Notes under the pieces: generated by a model
Seen by the model: the letters and a program-made list of their open reading frames with translations, nothing else
Told to the model about the DNA's origin: nothing
The model's database searches: none
Made by a program: the position numbers and the translations under genes
In this document: piece by piece, positions 17,097-24,929 of the stretch
How the letters are laid out: every line of letters begins with the position of its first letter
How positions within the stretch are numbered: the first letter of the stretch is position 1
Source of the DNA: Rhodanobacteraceae bacterium
GTDB lineage: Bacteria; Pseudomonadota; Gammaproteobacteria; Xanthomonadales; SZUA-5
Assembly (NCBI GenBank): GCA_024234055.1
Contig: JACKOW010000009.1
Location: 124,001-188,000, forward strand
Direction: 5' to 3'
DNA: 64,000 nucleotides

Positions 17097-17817
17097 GGGC
17101 CAGAGCCTCCCGCTGCGCTGCGTGCAACTCGGCGGCGCCCTTGCGTGCCAGCGCCAGCATCACGTCCAGCTCGTCCTGACGGAAGGCATGACCCTCGGCC
17201 GTGCCCTGCAGTTCGATAAAGCCCATGCCGTCATTGAGTACCACGTTCATGTCAGTCTCGCAGTCCGAGTCCTCGGTGTAATCCAGGTCCAGTACCGGGA
17301 TGCTCTTCCAGATGCCGACCGAAACCGCCGCCACCTGACCGTGGATCGGATCCTTGCTGATCATCTTGTTCTTGAGCATCTTGCGGGTGGCATCGACCAG
17401 GGCCACGTAGGCGCCGGTGATGGCCGCGGTGCGGGTACCGCCATCGGCCTGCAACACATCGCAATCGAGGATGATCTGTCGCTCGCCCAGCGCCCGACGA
17501 TCGACGACGGCGCGCAGCGAGCGCCCGATCAGACGCTGGATTTCGTGGGTGCGACCCCCCGGAGCGCCCTTGACCACCTCGCGCGCCGAGCGCGTATGGG
17601 TGGCCCGAGGCAGCATGCTGTACTCGGCCGTCACCCAGCCCTCGCCGGTGCCGCGCAGCCACGGCGGCGAACGGTCGTCGACGCTGGCGGTGCAGAGCAC
17701 GCGGGTGTGGCCGAAGCTCACCAGCACCGAGCCTTCGGCGTGACGGGTGTAGTTGCGTTCGAAGCTCACCGGACGCATCTGGTCGGGCTGGCGTGAACTG
17801 GGTCGAGTCTGGGTCAT
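17089..17817 (-). CDS. rph: Ribonuclease PH
   Basis: A 242-residue phosphorolytic 3'-5' exoribonuclease that trims tRNA 3' ends. 'MRPVSFERNYTRHAEGSVLV' and 'GRTHEIQRLIGRSLRAVVD' match the family, the latter with the phosphate-binding Arg residues. 'ILDCDVLQADGGTRTAAITGAY' holds the G-G-T-R signature, and 'DLDYTEDSDCETDMNVV' the catalytic acidic residues. I start at ATG 17815-17817 (MTQTRP...), giving the family's usual length. The upstream open frame is repeat DNA. It overlaps rdgB by 8 bp. Confidence 0.95.
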   Translation of the reverse strand: MTQTRPSSRQPDQMRPVSFERNYTRHAEGSVLVSFGHTRVLCTASVDDRSPPWLRGTGEGWVTAEYSMLPRATHTRSAREVVKGAPGGRTHEIQRLIGRSLRAVVDRRALGERQIILDCDVLQADGGTRTAAITGAYVALVDATRKMLKNKMISKDPIHGQVAAVSVGIWKSIPVLDLDYTEDSDCETDMNVVLNDGMGFIELQGTAEGHAFRQDELDVMLALARKGAAELHAAQREALARD

Positions 17818-17885
17818 GATCAATGGGGCCTTGGAAACGCCCCGCAGTCTACGCGCTGGGATGTGGAGTGTTGGTTCGGGCGGGT

Positions 17886-17915
17886 GGTTGCTGGTTGTCG
17901 GTTGTCGGTTGTCGG
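17886..17915 (+). repeat. GGTTGTC heptamer tract
   Basis: GGTTGCT followed by three GGTTGTC units and a GGTGGG end. The tract is in inverted orientation to the tract at 18117-18146, the two bracketing the 160-bp element. Confidence 0.85.
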
Positions 17916-17931
17916 TGGGAATCCTGGTCGC

Positions 17932-18100
17932 CGCTGGCGGTGCGTTTTGTTCGAGCATCAAACAGGGGGCAGGGGGCAGGGGGCAGGGGACCCAGGTCGC
18001 CGCACGGTCAGATCCTGCGCCGAGGTTGGACCCCTGCCCCTTGCCCCTTCTTCCCAAGCTCGATACATCCATGGTCTAGCGCATGTTTGGTAAGAGTCCC
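17932..18100 (+). repeat. Two-copy dispersed element, copy 1 (about 170 bp)
   Basis: It begins CGCTGGCGGTGCG, has AGGGGGC heptamers at 17964-17984 and an arm pair around GGGGACCC.../GGACCCCTGCCCC (about 17985-18040), and ends near GCATGTTTGGTAAGAG. Most of its length recurs at 43114-43270 in the same orientation. Confidence 0.75.
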
Positions 18101-18116
18101 GGTCGCACCCCCCGAA

Positions 18117-18146
18117 CCAGCAACCGACAACCAGCAACCCAAGACC
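18117..18146 (-). repeat. Heptamers starting at the stop codon of the TonB-like gene
   Basis: In gene sense the stop TGA is followed at once by GGTCTTG, GGTTGCT, GGTTGTC, GGTTGCT and GGTTCGG, all in the same 7-base phase. Confidence 0.85.
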
Positions 18147-18857
18147 TCACTTCGGCGGCCGCACGTCGCCGCAGAGCTGGTGGCGCAGATCGGATTCGAA
18201 CTGGGCGTAGCGTCGATCGCATTCGGCCTGGTCGCTGCTGTGGTGGCGGTTCTCCCAGCCTTCGGTGAGCAGATCCAGCGGGGCGTGGTAGTCGACCGCG
18301 GCGCTGGGTACGCCCGCGCTCAACATTTGTCCGATCTGGCGCGCCAGTCCGTTGCTTTCTTCCACGGTCTGCGGACGGAAGCCGGGGAGTTTTCCGGTGT
18401 CGGCGCCGGGCAGCATGGCGTCGATGGAGCGACCGGCGAAGGCCCGGCGTTTGGGCGCATTTTCCTTAGCGATCTCGGCAGCCACGGCCACCCGGCTCTG
18501 TTCCAGGCGCAGGCTGGGTGATACCGGATCAGGCAGGATCAGCGCGGGCTCGGCAGCGGTTGCCACTGGGCGCGTCCTTGCGGCTGCGACTTTCGGCCTG
18601 GCCCTGGCCGCCTGCGCTGAAGCTGGTGCCGCCTGCGGATTGGTCGCCGGGGTTGGTGGTGGCGGCGGTTCCGGGGTTTCGATGAGGGCGATGTCCACGG
18701 TCAACGCGTTGCGCTCGACCAGCGCCGGGCGCACCGCGGTGTCGCGCCAGAGGTTGCCGATGATCAGCGTGTGCAGAACCAGGGTGCCGGTCCAGGCGGC
18801 AATCCGGGCGGGTGACAAGGGTCTCGTCGATGACGGTCTTGCTGCACGCTGACGCAC
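18147..18857 (-). CDS. TonB-like single-pass membrane protein
   Basis: A 236-residue protein with one N-terminal membrane helix ('IAAWTGTLVLHTLIIGNLW', about residues 18-36), then an 'ETPEPPPPPTPAT' Pro-rich and Ala/Arg-rich linker typical of TonB-like periplasm-spanning proteins. The C-terminal half ('PGFRPQTVEESNGLARQIGQ', 'ECDRRYAQFESDLRHQLCGD') has two Cys and no recognisable TonB beta domain. Energy transduction is therefore doubtful, and a periplasmic scaffold is as likely. The start is GTG at 18855-18857. The gene stands alone and is divergent from the SGWGL-module gene. Confidence 0.6.
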   Translation of the reverse strand: MRQRAARPSSTRPLSPARIAAWTGTLVLHTLIIGNLWRDTAVRPALVERNALTVDIALIETPEPPPPPTPATNPQAAPASAQAARARPKVAAARTRPVATAAEPALILPDPVSPSLRLEQSRVAVAAEIAKENAPKRRAFAGRSIDAMLPGADTGKLPGFRPQTVEESNGLARQIGQMLSAGVPSAAVDYHAPLDLLTEGWENRHHSSDQAECDRRYAQFESDLRHQLCGDVRPPK

Positions 18858-19108
18858 TTGGGCTCCCGACGTTGGCTGAGGACTGCGCCCACGCGGGTTG
18901 CGAGGCAGGCGCGAGCATGGCGATCGGGGCGTTGCTCAAGGTTCGCTGCAGCTGAATTCCTGGCGGCTGCGCAGATCCTGTTCAGGCAACCGCCATGAAT
19001 CGCCGTCGTGCACCCTGGTCCGCGGGTGAGATCGGCGTGTCGCAATTGGCAGATCGACCGCACCGAGCGGCGCATAATCAAGCGTCGGACTTATCTGGAG
19101 AGATGGCC

Positions 19109-19933
19109 ATGGCGCGCTGGCGTAGTCTGTTTCTGGCACTGGTTCTGGCCCTGGCGGCGTGGCCGGCCCTGGCTACTCGCAACTATCAGGACATGTGGTG
19201 GCTGCCCGACGAAAGTGGTTGGGGACTGATGGTGCTGCACCAGGGCGATGTCATCTCTGCAGTGATGTTCCACTACCGGGCCGACGGCAAACCGGTCTGG
19301 TATCTGCTGTCGAACGCACCGCGTGGCAGCGAGGAGTTCTTCACCGGAACGCTGTTTGAGGTGACCGGCCCGCCGCTTTTCGGTCTGTTCAACCCGGCCG
19401 CTGTGCTGCCGCGCAATGCCGGCAGCATGACCTTGCATTTCACCGGTTTCAACGAGGCCACCGTCAGCTACACCATCGACGGGGTGACCGCCATGCGCCC
19501 GATCCAGCGCATCAGCTATGCCAATCTCGGTATGGACGGCATCTATTTCGGCTCCCAGGTGGCGGTGTTCAGTTGTGACAACAGCCCCGAGATCGGCAGC
19601 TATGTGTTTCCCGCTGAGTTCGACATCGTTGCCAGCGCGATCCGCGATACCCGGGTCACCACCACCATCCTGGGTGGGGAAGGCGTGTTCTGTGACTGGA
19701 CTGACGGCAACTTCACCCAGGCCGGTTCGATGATTCATGGCGAAGGCCTGATTGCCTGCCGCGATGGCAATAGCGCCCCGGTGAGCTTTGGCAGTTTCGA
19801 GGTGGAACAGATGCGCATCGTCGACCATGCCGTGAGCATCAATTATCGGACGACCCTGGAGTACCCGACCGCGGGCATCAGCTGCACCGAACGAGGACTG
19901 TTGTCGGGCACGCGACTGGTCCGACCCGACTAG
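19109..19933 (+). CDS. Secreted SGWGL-module protein
   Basis: A 274-residue exported protein: signal peptide to about residue 21 ('LFLALVLALAAWPALA'), then 'MWWLPDESGWGLMVLHQGD' and 'FHYRADGKPVWYLLSN'. This pair marks a beta-rich module also seen twice in the carboxylesterase at 22011. The C-terminal half has four Cys ('FSCDNSPEIG', 'VFCDWTDGNF', 'LIACRDGN', 'GISCTERG') that could make disulfides in the periplasm. No enzyme motif is visible and function is unknown. I start at ATG 19109 because GGAG lies 8 bases upstream. ATG 19103 is too close. Confidence 0.7.
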   Translation: MARWRSLFLALVLALAAWPALATRNYQDMWWLPDESGWGLMVLHQGDVISAVMFHYRADGKPVWYLLSNAPRGSEEFFTGTLFEVTGPPLFGLFNPAAVLPRNAGSMTLHFTGFNEATVSYTIDGVTAMRPIQRISYANLGMDGIYFGSQVAVFSCDNSPEIGSYVFPAEFDIVASAIRDTRVTTTILGGEGVFCDWTDGNFTQAGSMIHGEGLIACRDGNSAPVSFGSFEVEQMRIVDHAVSINYRTTLEYPTAGISCTERGLLSGTRLVRPD

Positions 19934-20033
19934 CCGCCCGGGCGCTTCGGCTGAGATGCGCTGGCTGCCGATTTCCTTCGCTTCCGGCAGGCTGCTAGCC
20001 TGCGTCCGGTTCTGAAGCGATCCAGTGGTGGTC

Positions 20034-20822
20034 ATGCGCATCATCAGTCTCAATCTGAATGGCCTGCGATCAGCGGCGCGCAAGGGCGTGCTGCCGTGGC
20101 TGGCCGAACAGAACGCCGACGTCATCGCCCTGCAGGAAACCCGCCTGCAGGAGCCCGAGCGTTTGAAGCAGGATTTCTCCATTCCCGGATACACCGGATA
20201 CTTCGTTGATGCACAGGCCAAGGGCTACAGCGGCGTTGCCCTGTATTTGCCTCGTCGCCCCGATCGTCTGGTGGAAGGCATCGGTCGAGCCGAGTTCGAT
20301 GCCGAAGGACGCTGGTTGCAGGCCGATTTCGGTGACCTGTCAATCGTTTCGCTGTACCTGCCCTCGGGGTCCTCGGGAGAGCCACGTCAGTCATTCAAGT
20401 TCCAGACGCTGGACTGGCTGGCAGAGAAGTTCGAGGACATGGCCGGCGATGGCCGGCGCTACATCGTCTGTGGCGACTACAACATCGCCCATCGTGCCAT
20501 CGACCTGAAGAACTGGCGCGGCAACCAGAAGAACTCGGGCTTCCTGCCCGAAGAGCGCGCCTGGATGGAGCGCCTGCTGGTCGAGCGCGGCTGGGTCGAC
20601 AGCCATCGTCAGCTCAAGCCCGATGTGGCCGAGTACACCTGGTGGAGCAATCGCGGCCAGGCCTGGGCCAAGGATGTGGGGTGGCGCATCGACTACCAAC
20701 TCGCTTCGCCGAATCTGGCCGAGGCACCCGCTGCCGTGCGTGTCCACAAGGAAGATCGATTTTCGGATCATGCGCCGCTGATTGTTGATTACCGACTGGA
20801 ACATCTGCGGCGCTCTGACTGA
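20034..20822 (+). CDS. xth: Exodeoxyribonuclease III (AP endonuclease family)
   Basis: A 262-residue EEP-fold nuclease for base-excision repair (AP-site cleavage and 3'-5' exonuclease). Visible active-site motifs: 'ISLNLNGLRSA' (Asn7 region), 'VIALQETRLQ' (metal-binding Glu), 'YIVCGDYNIAHRAIDL' (Asp and Asn), 'DVGWRIDYQLAS' and 'RFSDHAPLIVDY' (the Asp-His pair). I prefer the ATG at 20034. In-frame GTGs at 20025 and 20028 would add three residues. It follows the SGWGL-module gene by 100 bp but has an unrelated role. Confidence 0.93.
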   Translation: MRIISLNLNGLRSAARKGVLPWLAEQNADVIALQETRLQEPERLKQDFSIPGYTGYFVDAQAKGYSGVALYLPRRPDRLVEGIGRAEFDAEGRWLQADFGDLSIVSLYLPSGSSGEPRQSFKFQTLDWLAEKFEDMAGDGRRYIVCGDYNIAHRAIDLKNWRGNQKNSGFLPEERAWMERLLVERGWVDSHRQLKPDVAEYTWWSNRGQAWAKDVGWRIDYQLASPNLAEAPAAVRVHKEDRFSDHAPLIVDYRLEHLRRSD

Positions 20823-20889
20823 TACTCTTGCGTAGCTTCATGGCTTCGGCCACGATGGCACCGCGCTCCCCGACCAATGAGGGCTAACG

Positions 20890-21357
20890 ATGTGGCAATG
20901 GCTCAAGCGTTTGTTCAGCCGCAGCGCCGCAGTTGCCGAGCCTGAACCTCAGATCTGGAATTTCCGGATCAAGGGTGGGCGTGCCGAAATTGGTGCGGTG
21001 AACGATGCCCTTGAGCGCGCAGCCATGGCTGGCGATGTGCCCGAGCCAGCGATGCGGGCCATGCAGGTGGCGCTCGACGAGCTGCTCACCAACGCCATCA
21101 TGCACGGCAGTGTCAGCCTCAATGACCCGATGCAGGTGGATTTGATCATCGGCAAGAGCGTGCTGCGGGCCGTCATCGCGCACGCGGGCCCGGCCTTTGA
21201 TCCCACCCAGGTCGAGGCTCCCGATCTGGACAGCCCACTTCCGGATCGCGAGATCGGCGGTCTCGGTATCCATCTGGTGCGTTCGATGATGGACGAGTTC
21301 AGCTATGAACACGCCGATGGCCGCAATGTGCTGAAGCTCGGAAAGAACTTCCACTAG
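20890..21357 (+). CDS. RsbW-like ATP-binding protein (HATPase_c, anti-sigma type)
   Basis: A 155-residue protein with a GHKL ATPase fold similar to anti-sigma kinases of the RsbW/SpoIIAB type. The N-box is 'VALDELLTNAIMHG' (about 60-73), a second motif is 'RAVIAHAGPAFDPTQ', and the G-box is 'GGLGIHLVRSMMDEF'. The first 20 residues are basic and hydrophobic ('MWQWLKRLFSRSAAV'). Partner-switching systems pair such kinases with SpoIIE-type phosphatases; one is encoded at 57213 but not adjacent. The stop codon TAG overlaps the CTAG target of the MITE, so the insertion kept the reading frame end intact. Confidence 0.8.
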   Translation: MWQWLKRLFSRSAAVAEPEPQIWNFRIKGGRAEIGAVNDALERAAMAGDVPEPAMRAMQVALDELLTNAIMHGSVSLNDPMQVDLIIGKSVLRAVIAHAGPAFDPTQVEAPDLDSPLPDREIGGLGIHLVRSMMDEFSYEHADGRNVLKLGKNFH

Positions 21358-21601
21358 CCCGCATTTCTCACACCTGTTGCGGAAGATCGCGCAGGGCTTT
21401 GCGACTAGCGCAAGGCGCGACGACGAGGAATGGTGATTCCATGGCGAGGAGGAGCAACGCAGCGATAGTCGCAAAGAACGCGCGAGGTCCGCAAAGCGGG
21501 CAGATGCAGCCAAACACTCCGTGACTGGTGCGTGCCTCGGAATCGCCTTGAACCACTAGGAAATTGGGGGCATCTGCTCGCGCAGGTGCGAGAAATGCGG
21601 G
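21358..21601. mobile_element. 244-bp MITE with IS1380-copy ends
   Basis: The ends CCCGCATTTCTCACACC (21358-21374) and GGTGCGAGAAATGCGGG (21585-21601) are complementary in 16 of 17 positions. They match the ends of the 1705-bp insertion sequence. Flanks are CTAG (21354-21357) and CTGG (21602-21605), an imperfect target repeat. Inside there is no ORF but nested stems: CTTTGCGACTA (21397-21407) with its complement at 21466-21476, and GGAAT/ATTCC at 21427-21440. It was probably mobilised by the transposase of the full-length element. Confidence 0.8.
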
Positions 21602-21640
21602 CTGGACCGATCCAAGGCAGACGCAGCGGCCTACGCTCCC

Positions 21641-21702
21641 CTGTGGGAGCGGCTTCAGCCGCGAGAGTCCCGGCACTCCTGTGGGAGCGGCTTCAGCCGC
21701 GA
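21641..21702 (+). repeat. Two direct REP units
   Basis: The same 24 bp starting CTGTGGGAGCGGCTTCAGCC occur at 21641-21664 and 21679-21702. Each contains the GCGGCT-TC-AGCCGC palindrome. Confidence 0.85.
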
Positions 21703-21870
21703 TGCTTCTGTAGCCCCGGCGGCGTCATGCAAAGAGCGAAGTCACGCGCAGCCACTTGGATTGCGCGCAGCGATGGCACGCGCGCGGCGCCTGGCAGGCC
21801 AGGCCGCGGCCGCCGGCGCGAACAACTCTGGTGCACATCCCGATCCGCCGCGCGCCGGAGCCGCGCTACG

Positions 21871-21944
21871 TCATGGGCAGTCGTGCCGGCACAGGTGGCG
21901 CGCAATAACGCCGTCGCTGGTGGGTCCAGACAAGTCTGGACCCA
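21871..21944 (-). repeat. Nested-repeat fragment followed by a GTCCAGAC palindrome
   Basis: 21871-21912 (TCATGGGCAG...GGTGGCGCGCAATAACGCC) is the left flank of the nested repeat in reverse. TGGGTCCAGAC-AA-GTCTGGACCCA at 21921-21944 is a perfect 11-bp-arm palindrome. Confidence 0.75.
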
Positions 21945-21972
21945 CAACAGCCCGAAGCCCGCAGCCTTTCCC

Positions 21973-22012
21973 GTGCCCTCGTGCCCTCGTGCCCTCGCGC
22001 CCTCGCGCCTTC
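21973..22012 (-). repeat. Octamer tract overlapping the esterase stop codon
   Basis: Plus strand: three GTGCCCTC, then GCGCCCTC and GCGCCTTC. In gene sense: T-GAAGGCGC-GAGGGCGC-(GAGGGCAC)3, with the stop TGA sharing two bases with the first unit. Confidence 0.9.
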
Positions 22013-24371
22013 AAAACACCACATAGCGCGACCAGAAATCGCAATAACTCTTGCGGTAGTCGCTGACCAGTCCCCGCCTGAGGTCGTCGAACTCGATGGC
22101 CACATCATCGTTGGCCAGTCGCTGCGGCCACACCGGGTCGTTGCCGCCGTTGGGGTCACCGCTGGCCGCAAAGCGCGTCCATTGCCTTTGCACCTGTGCC
22201 GACAGGTCGGCCTCGGCCGCCGTGGCGCTCGGCGTCGGGCCAAAGACAAAGCCGATGTCGGCGCCATGGAAGGCACCGTAGACGGCGCTTGGTCCGGCAA
22301 ACACATGGGTGTAGACATAGCGCCAGGTTGGGTGGCCGTTGGCGGCGTGGTTGCGCGTGTAGGCGGCGGCCGGGCAGGCAAACTGCAGATCGTCGAGCAG
22401 ATCGGCATAGGCGTACCACGGCTCGGCATAGGCACTGGCCGGGTACTGCTGCAGCACCAGCGTGGCGATGCTCGGGAAGGTCTGGCGGATCAGCTCCTCG
22501 TAGGCGACCACGGTCGCAGGCCGTGAGCTCACCGGCAACAACGAGGTCAGCTCGTCGGCATTGATGCCGGCGATCAGGGGCACCGGGGCAGCACTGCCGT
22601 TCTGCATGGCTAGCCCTGGCGCCTCGGTCAGGCTGTAGCGATCGATGGCATGGCCGAAGGTCTCGCCGCTGCGGCCGAAGCCCACGGTCGGGTGGGTGGC
22701 CTCGATCAATGCCTCCCAGCTGAGTCCGCGCATGCAGGCCTTGCGGTCATTGACGCCGGCACATCCGGCCAGACCGATCACGCGATCGCCCTGGGCAAAG
22801 GCGCTGCTCTGTCCTGCCGGTGCGCTGTCCAGTTCCGGCAGCGACCGTCGGCAGCCACCACTTTGCATGATCGCGCGCTGAAACAATCCACGTGCCAGCG
22901 GACTGGAGAGCAGGGCGCAGGTCGACAGGCCTCCGGCCGATTCGCCGAAGATGGTGACGCGGGAGGGATCGCCGCCGAAAGCCGCGATGTTGTCCCGCAC
23001 CCACTGCAGGGCGGCGATCTGGTCGAGCAGCCCATAGTTGCCAGCGCTCGGATGATCCGGCGCTTCACCGGCGAATTCGGACATCGCCAGAAAGCCCAGT
23101 GGACCGAGTCGGTAGTTGATCGAGACCAGCACCACGCCGTCGTCAGCCAGGGTGGCACCGTCGTACACCAGACCTCCGTCAGGGCGCTGCTCGACGGCCG
23201 AGCCCTGTACCAGGCCGCCGCCATGGATCCAGACCATCACCGGTATCGCGGCGCCCTCGCGCAACTCGGGTGTCCAGATGTTGAGTTGCAGACAGTCTTC
23301 GTCGCGTCGACCGAGGCCGGAGTTGTAGAGGCCGTCGCTGACCGCATTCTGGGGACAGCCAGGGCCAATGACGTTGGCCGTCAACACTCGTGTGCGTGCA
23401 GGCGCTGGCTGCGGCGCGCGCCAGCGCAGGGCAGCGAGCGGAGGCGTCACATAGGGAATGCCCATGAAGCGTGTGCTGCCCGATGCCAGGGTTTCGCCAG
23501 CCACCAATCCTTCCCGGGTGGCGGCCACGGCTTCCGGAGGGGGCGAGCGCGTCAGGATTTCCAGTCGGTGGTCAGCACGCACGAAGCGACCGCCGGCACC
23601 GTAGGGGTATTCCATCTGCAGGCCGATGCGATTGCTGTCGACATCATTGCGCGGTGTCACCAGTTGCAGGGACACGGGTCCGGCGTCTGCCACCACCAGG
23701 GGCTGGCTGGCGCAGCTGCGGCAATAGCCGCGGGCAAAGCGGAACTGCTGCGCAAAGGCGGTGGCGCTGACCGGGTCGCTGGCGTAGGCCCAGCGCGGCT
23801 TGCCCTCGGCGTCGTAGACGTAGAGGGTGTGAAAGGCGCGGGTGGCACCGGCCTCGCCAAAGAAATAGCCGATCAGGCCCCAGCCGCTGTCGTCGTTGCC
23901 ACCAAACCAGCTGCCGGACAGCGCCGATTCGGGCGCCGTGGTGGCCGGTACGATCGGTTCCAGGCACCAGCGCAGTGCCTCGCCGCCGATGGCGAAGCGG
24001 AAGTCGTAGAGGCCGCTGGCGCCGGGTCTGGCGCCGCCGCTGCCGCAGGCATTGCTGTCGCTGACGCGCGTCAAACTGGCACCGGGAAAGCGCGCAAACA
24101 CCGTGGCCGCCGGGTTGGCGCCTGGATCGTAGCGGTACTCGCTGATGGCGAGGTTGCCGCTGTCACCGGACCAGCTGCCGTCGATCAGATACCAGACCGG
24201 CTGGCCGTCGTCGGCGAAGCTGAAGAAGGTGCCGACCACGCGATCGCCTACGATCTGCAGATCAAGACCGTGGCCATCGCGGTCGCGGTCGAAATACAGC
24301 CCCGGTGACGGTGGCGCCGCGGCGGCGAGCACATTCCACAGCAACAACAGTGCTACCCATCCCGATCGCAT
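22011..24371 (-). CDS. Secreted type B carboxylesterase with two N-terminal SGWGL-type modules
   Basis: A 786-residue exported protein. After a signal peptide (to about residue 19) come two related beta modules: 'YFDRDRDGHGLDLQ...DDGQPVWYLI' and 'GGNDDSGWGLIGYF...AEGKPRWAYA' (about 25-260), with paired Cys. Residues 285-786 are a type B carboxylesterase: 'MVWIHGGGLVQGS' oxyanion hole, nucleophile Ser in 'TIFGESAGGLS', acid Glu in 'AGINADELTS' and His in 'YGAFHGADIGFVFG'. It probably hydrolyses esters in the periplasm or outside the cell. The module fusion is unusual for this enzyme family. The gene ends in G-rich octamers. Confidence 0.88.
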   Translation of the reverse strand: MRSGWVALLLLWNVLAAAAPPSPGLYFDRDRDGHGLDLQIVGDRVVGTFFSFADDGQPVWYLIDGSWSGDSGNLAISEYRYDPGANPAATVFARFPGASLTRVSDSNACGSGGARPGASGLYDFRFAIGGEALRWCLEPIVPATTAPESALSGSWFGGNDDSGWGLIGYFFGEAGATRAFHTLYVYDAEGKPRWAYASDPVSATAFAQQFRFARGYCRSCASQPLVVADAGPVSLQLVTPRNDVDSNRIGLQMEYPYGAGGRFVRADHRLEILTRSPPPEAVAATREGLVAGETLASGSTRFMGIPYVTPPLAALRWRAPQPAPARTRVLTANVIGPGCPQNAVSDGLYNSGLGRRDEDCLQLNIWTPELREGAAIPVMVWIHGGGLVQGSAVEQRPDGGLVYDGATLADDGVVLVSINYRLGPLGFLAMSEFAGEAPDHPSAGNYGLLDQIAALQWVRDNIAAFGGDPSRVTIFGESAGGLSTCALLSSPLARGLFQRAIMQSGGCRRSLPELDSAPAGQSSAFAQGDRVIGLAGCAGVNDRKACMRGLSWEALIEATHPTVGFGRSGETFGHAIDRYSLTEAPGLAMQNGSAAPVPLIAGINADELTSLLPVSSRPATVVAYEELIRQTFPSIATLVLQQYPASAYAEPWYAYADLLDDLQFACPAAAYTRNHAANGHPTWRYVYTHVFAGPSAVYGAFHGADIGFVFGPTPSATAAEADLSAQVQRQWTRFAASGDPNGGNDPVWPQRLANDDVAIEFDDLRRGLVSDYRKSYCDFWSRYVVF

Positions 24372-24777
24372 TCGCTGAATTCCTTCGGTTTTCGGTCATC
24401 AACGCCGGCGGGCGGCAGCGGTTGACTGAGGTTCTGAGGTCGTCCGTGTGCCGGTCTCGGCTCGATCTGCGTGAAAGCTACCGTCCGTCGGGCGGTAGCG
24501 AGGTGAATGAGACATTCCAGGCACTGGCGACATCTATTTCGCGGACCTGCCTACCGACAATCCGTTTCTGGCAACAGGACCCGGACCCCTTCTGCACGGT
24601 GGCAGGTCTGGTGTTCCCGTCGCAGCGACTGCCCCCGTGGTCGCTGCGGCGGGACTTCCTTGGTGCCGGCATGCCGGTGTGCGATTGGTTGGATTGGCGT
24701 CATTTGACGCCGTCCGCGTGTTTCAACGCTTGCCGTATCCGCCCCCCTTCCCTAAACTTCCGCGCCCGGCTTGCAGT
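24372..24777. other. Spacer upstream of tRNA-Lys
   Basis: No supported ORF. A GCTACCG/CGGTAGC stem lies near 24477-24500, and the tRNA promoter is at 24730-24758. The rest should hold the esterase promoter, which I could not pin down. Confidence 0.5.
24730..24758 (+). promoter_or_regulatory. Sigma70-type promoter for tRNA-Lys
   Basis: TTGCCG (24730-24735), 17-bp spacing, then TAAACT (24753-24758). A GC-rich stretch follows before the tRNA at 24778, as expected of a stable-RNA promoter under stringent control. Confidence 0.5.
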
Positions 24778-24852
<75 letters not shown>

Positions 24853-24929
24853 TTCGCTCGCGCAATTCCGGTCGCCATGCTGTGCGCCGGGTTCAGGCCT
24901 CCCGAATCGTCCTCCTTCAGCAGGTTCCG

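Noticed and set aside
18147..18857. True TonB energy transducer
   Set aside because: The N-terminal helix and Pro-rich linker fit, but no TonB C-terminal motif, ExbB/ExbD pair or receptor gene is present; kept as TonB-like only.
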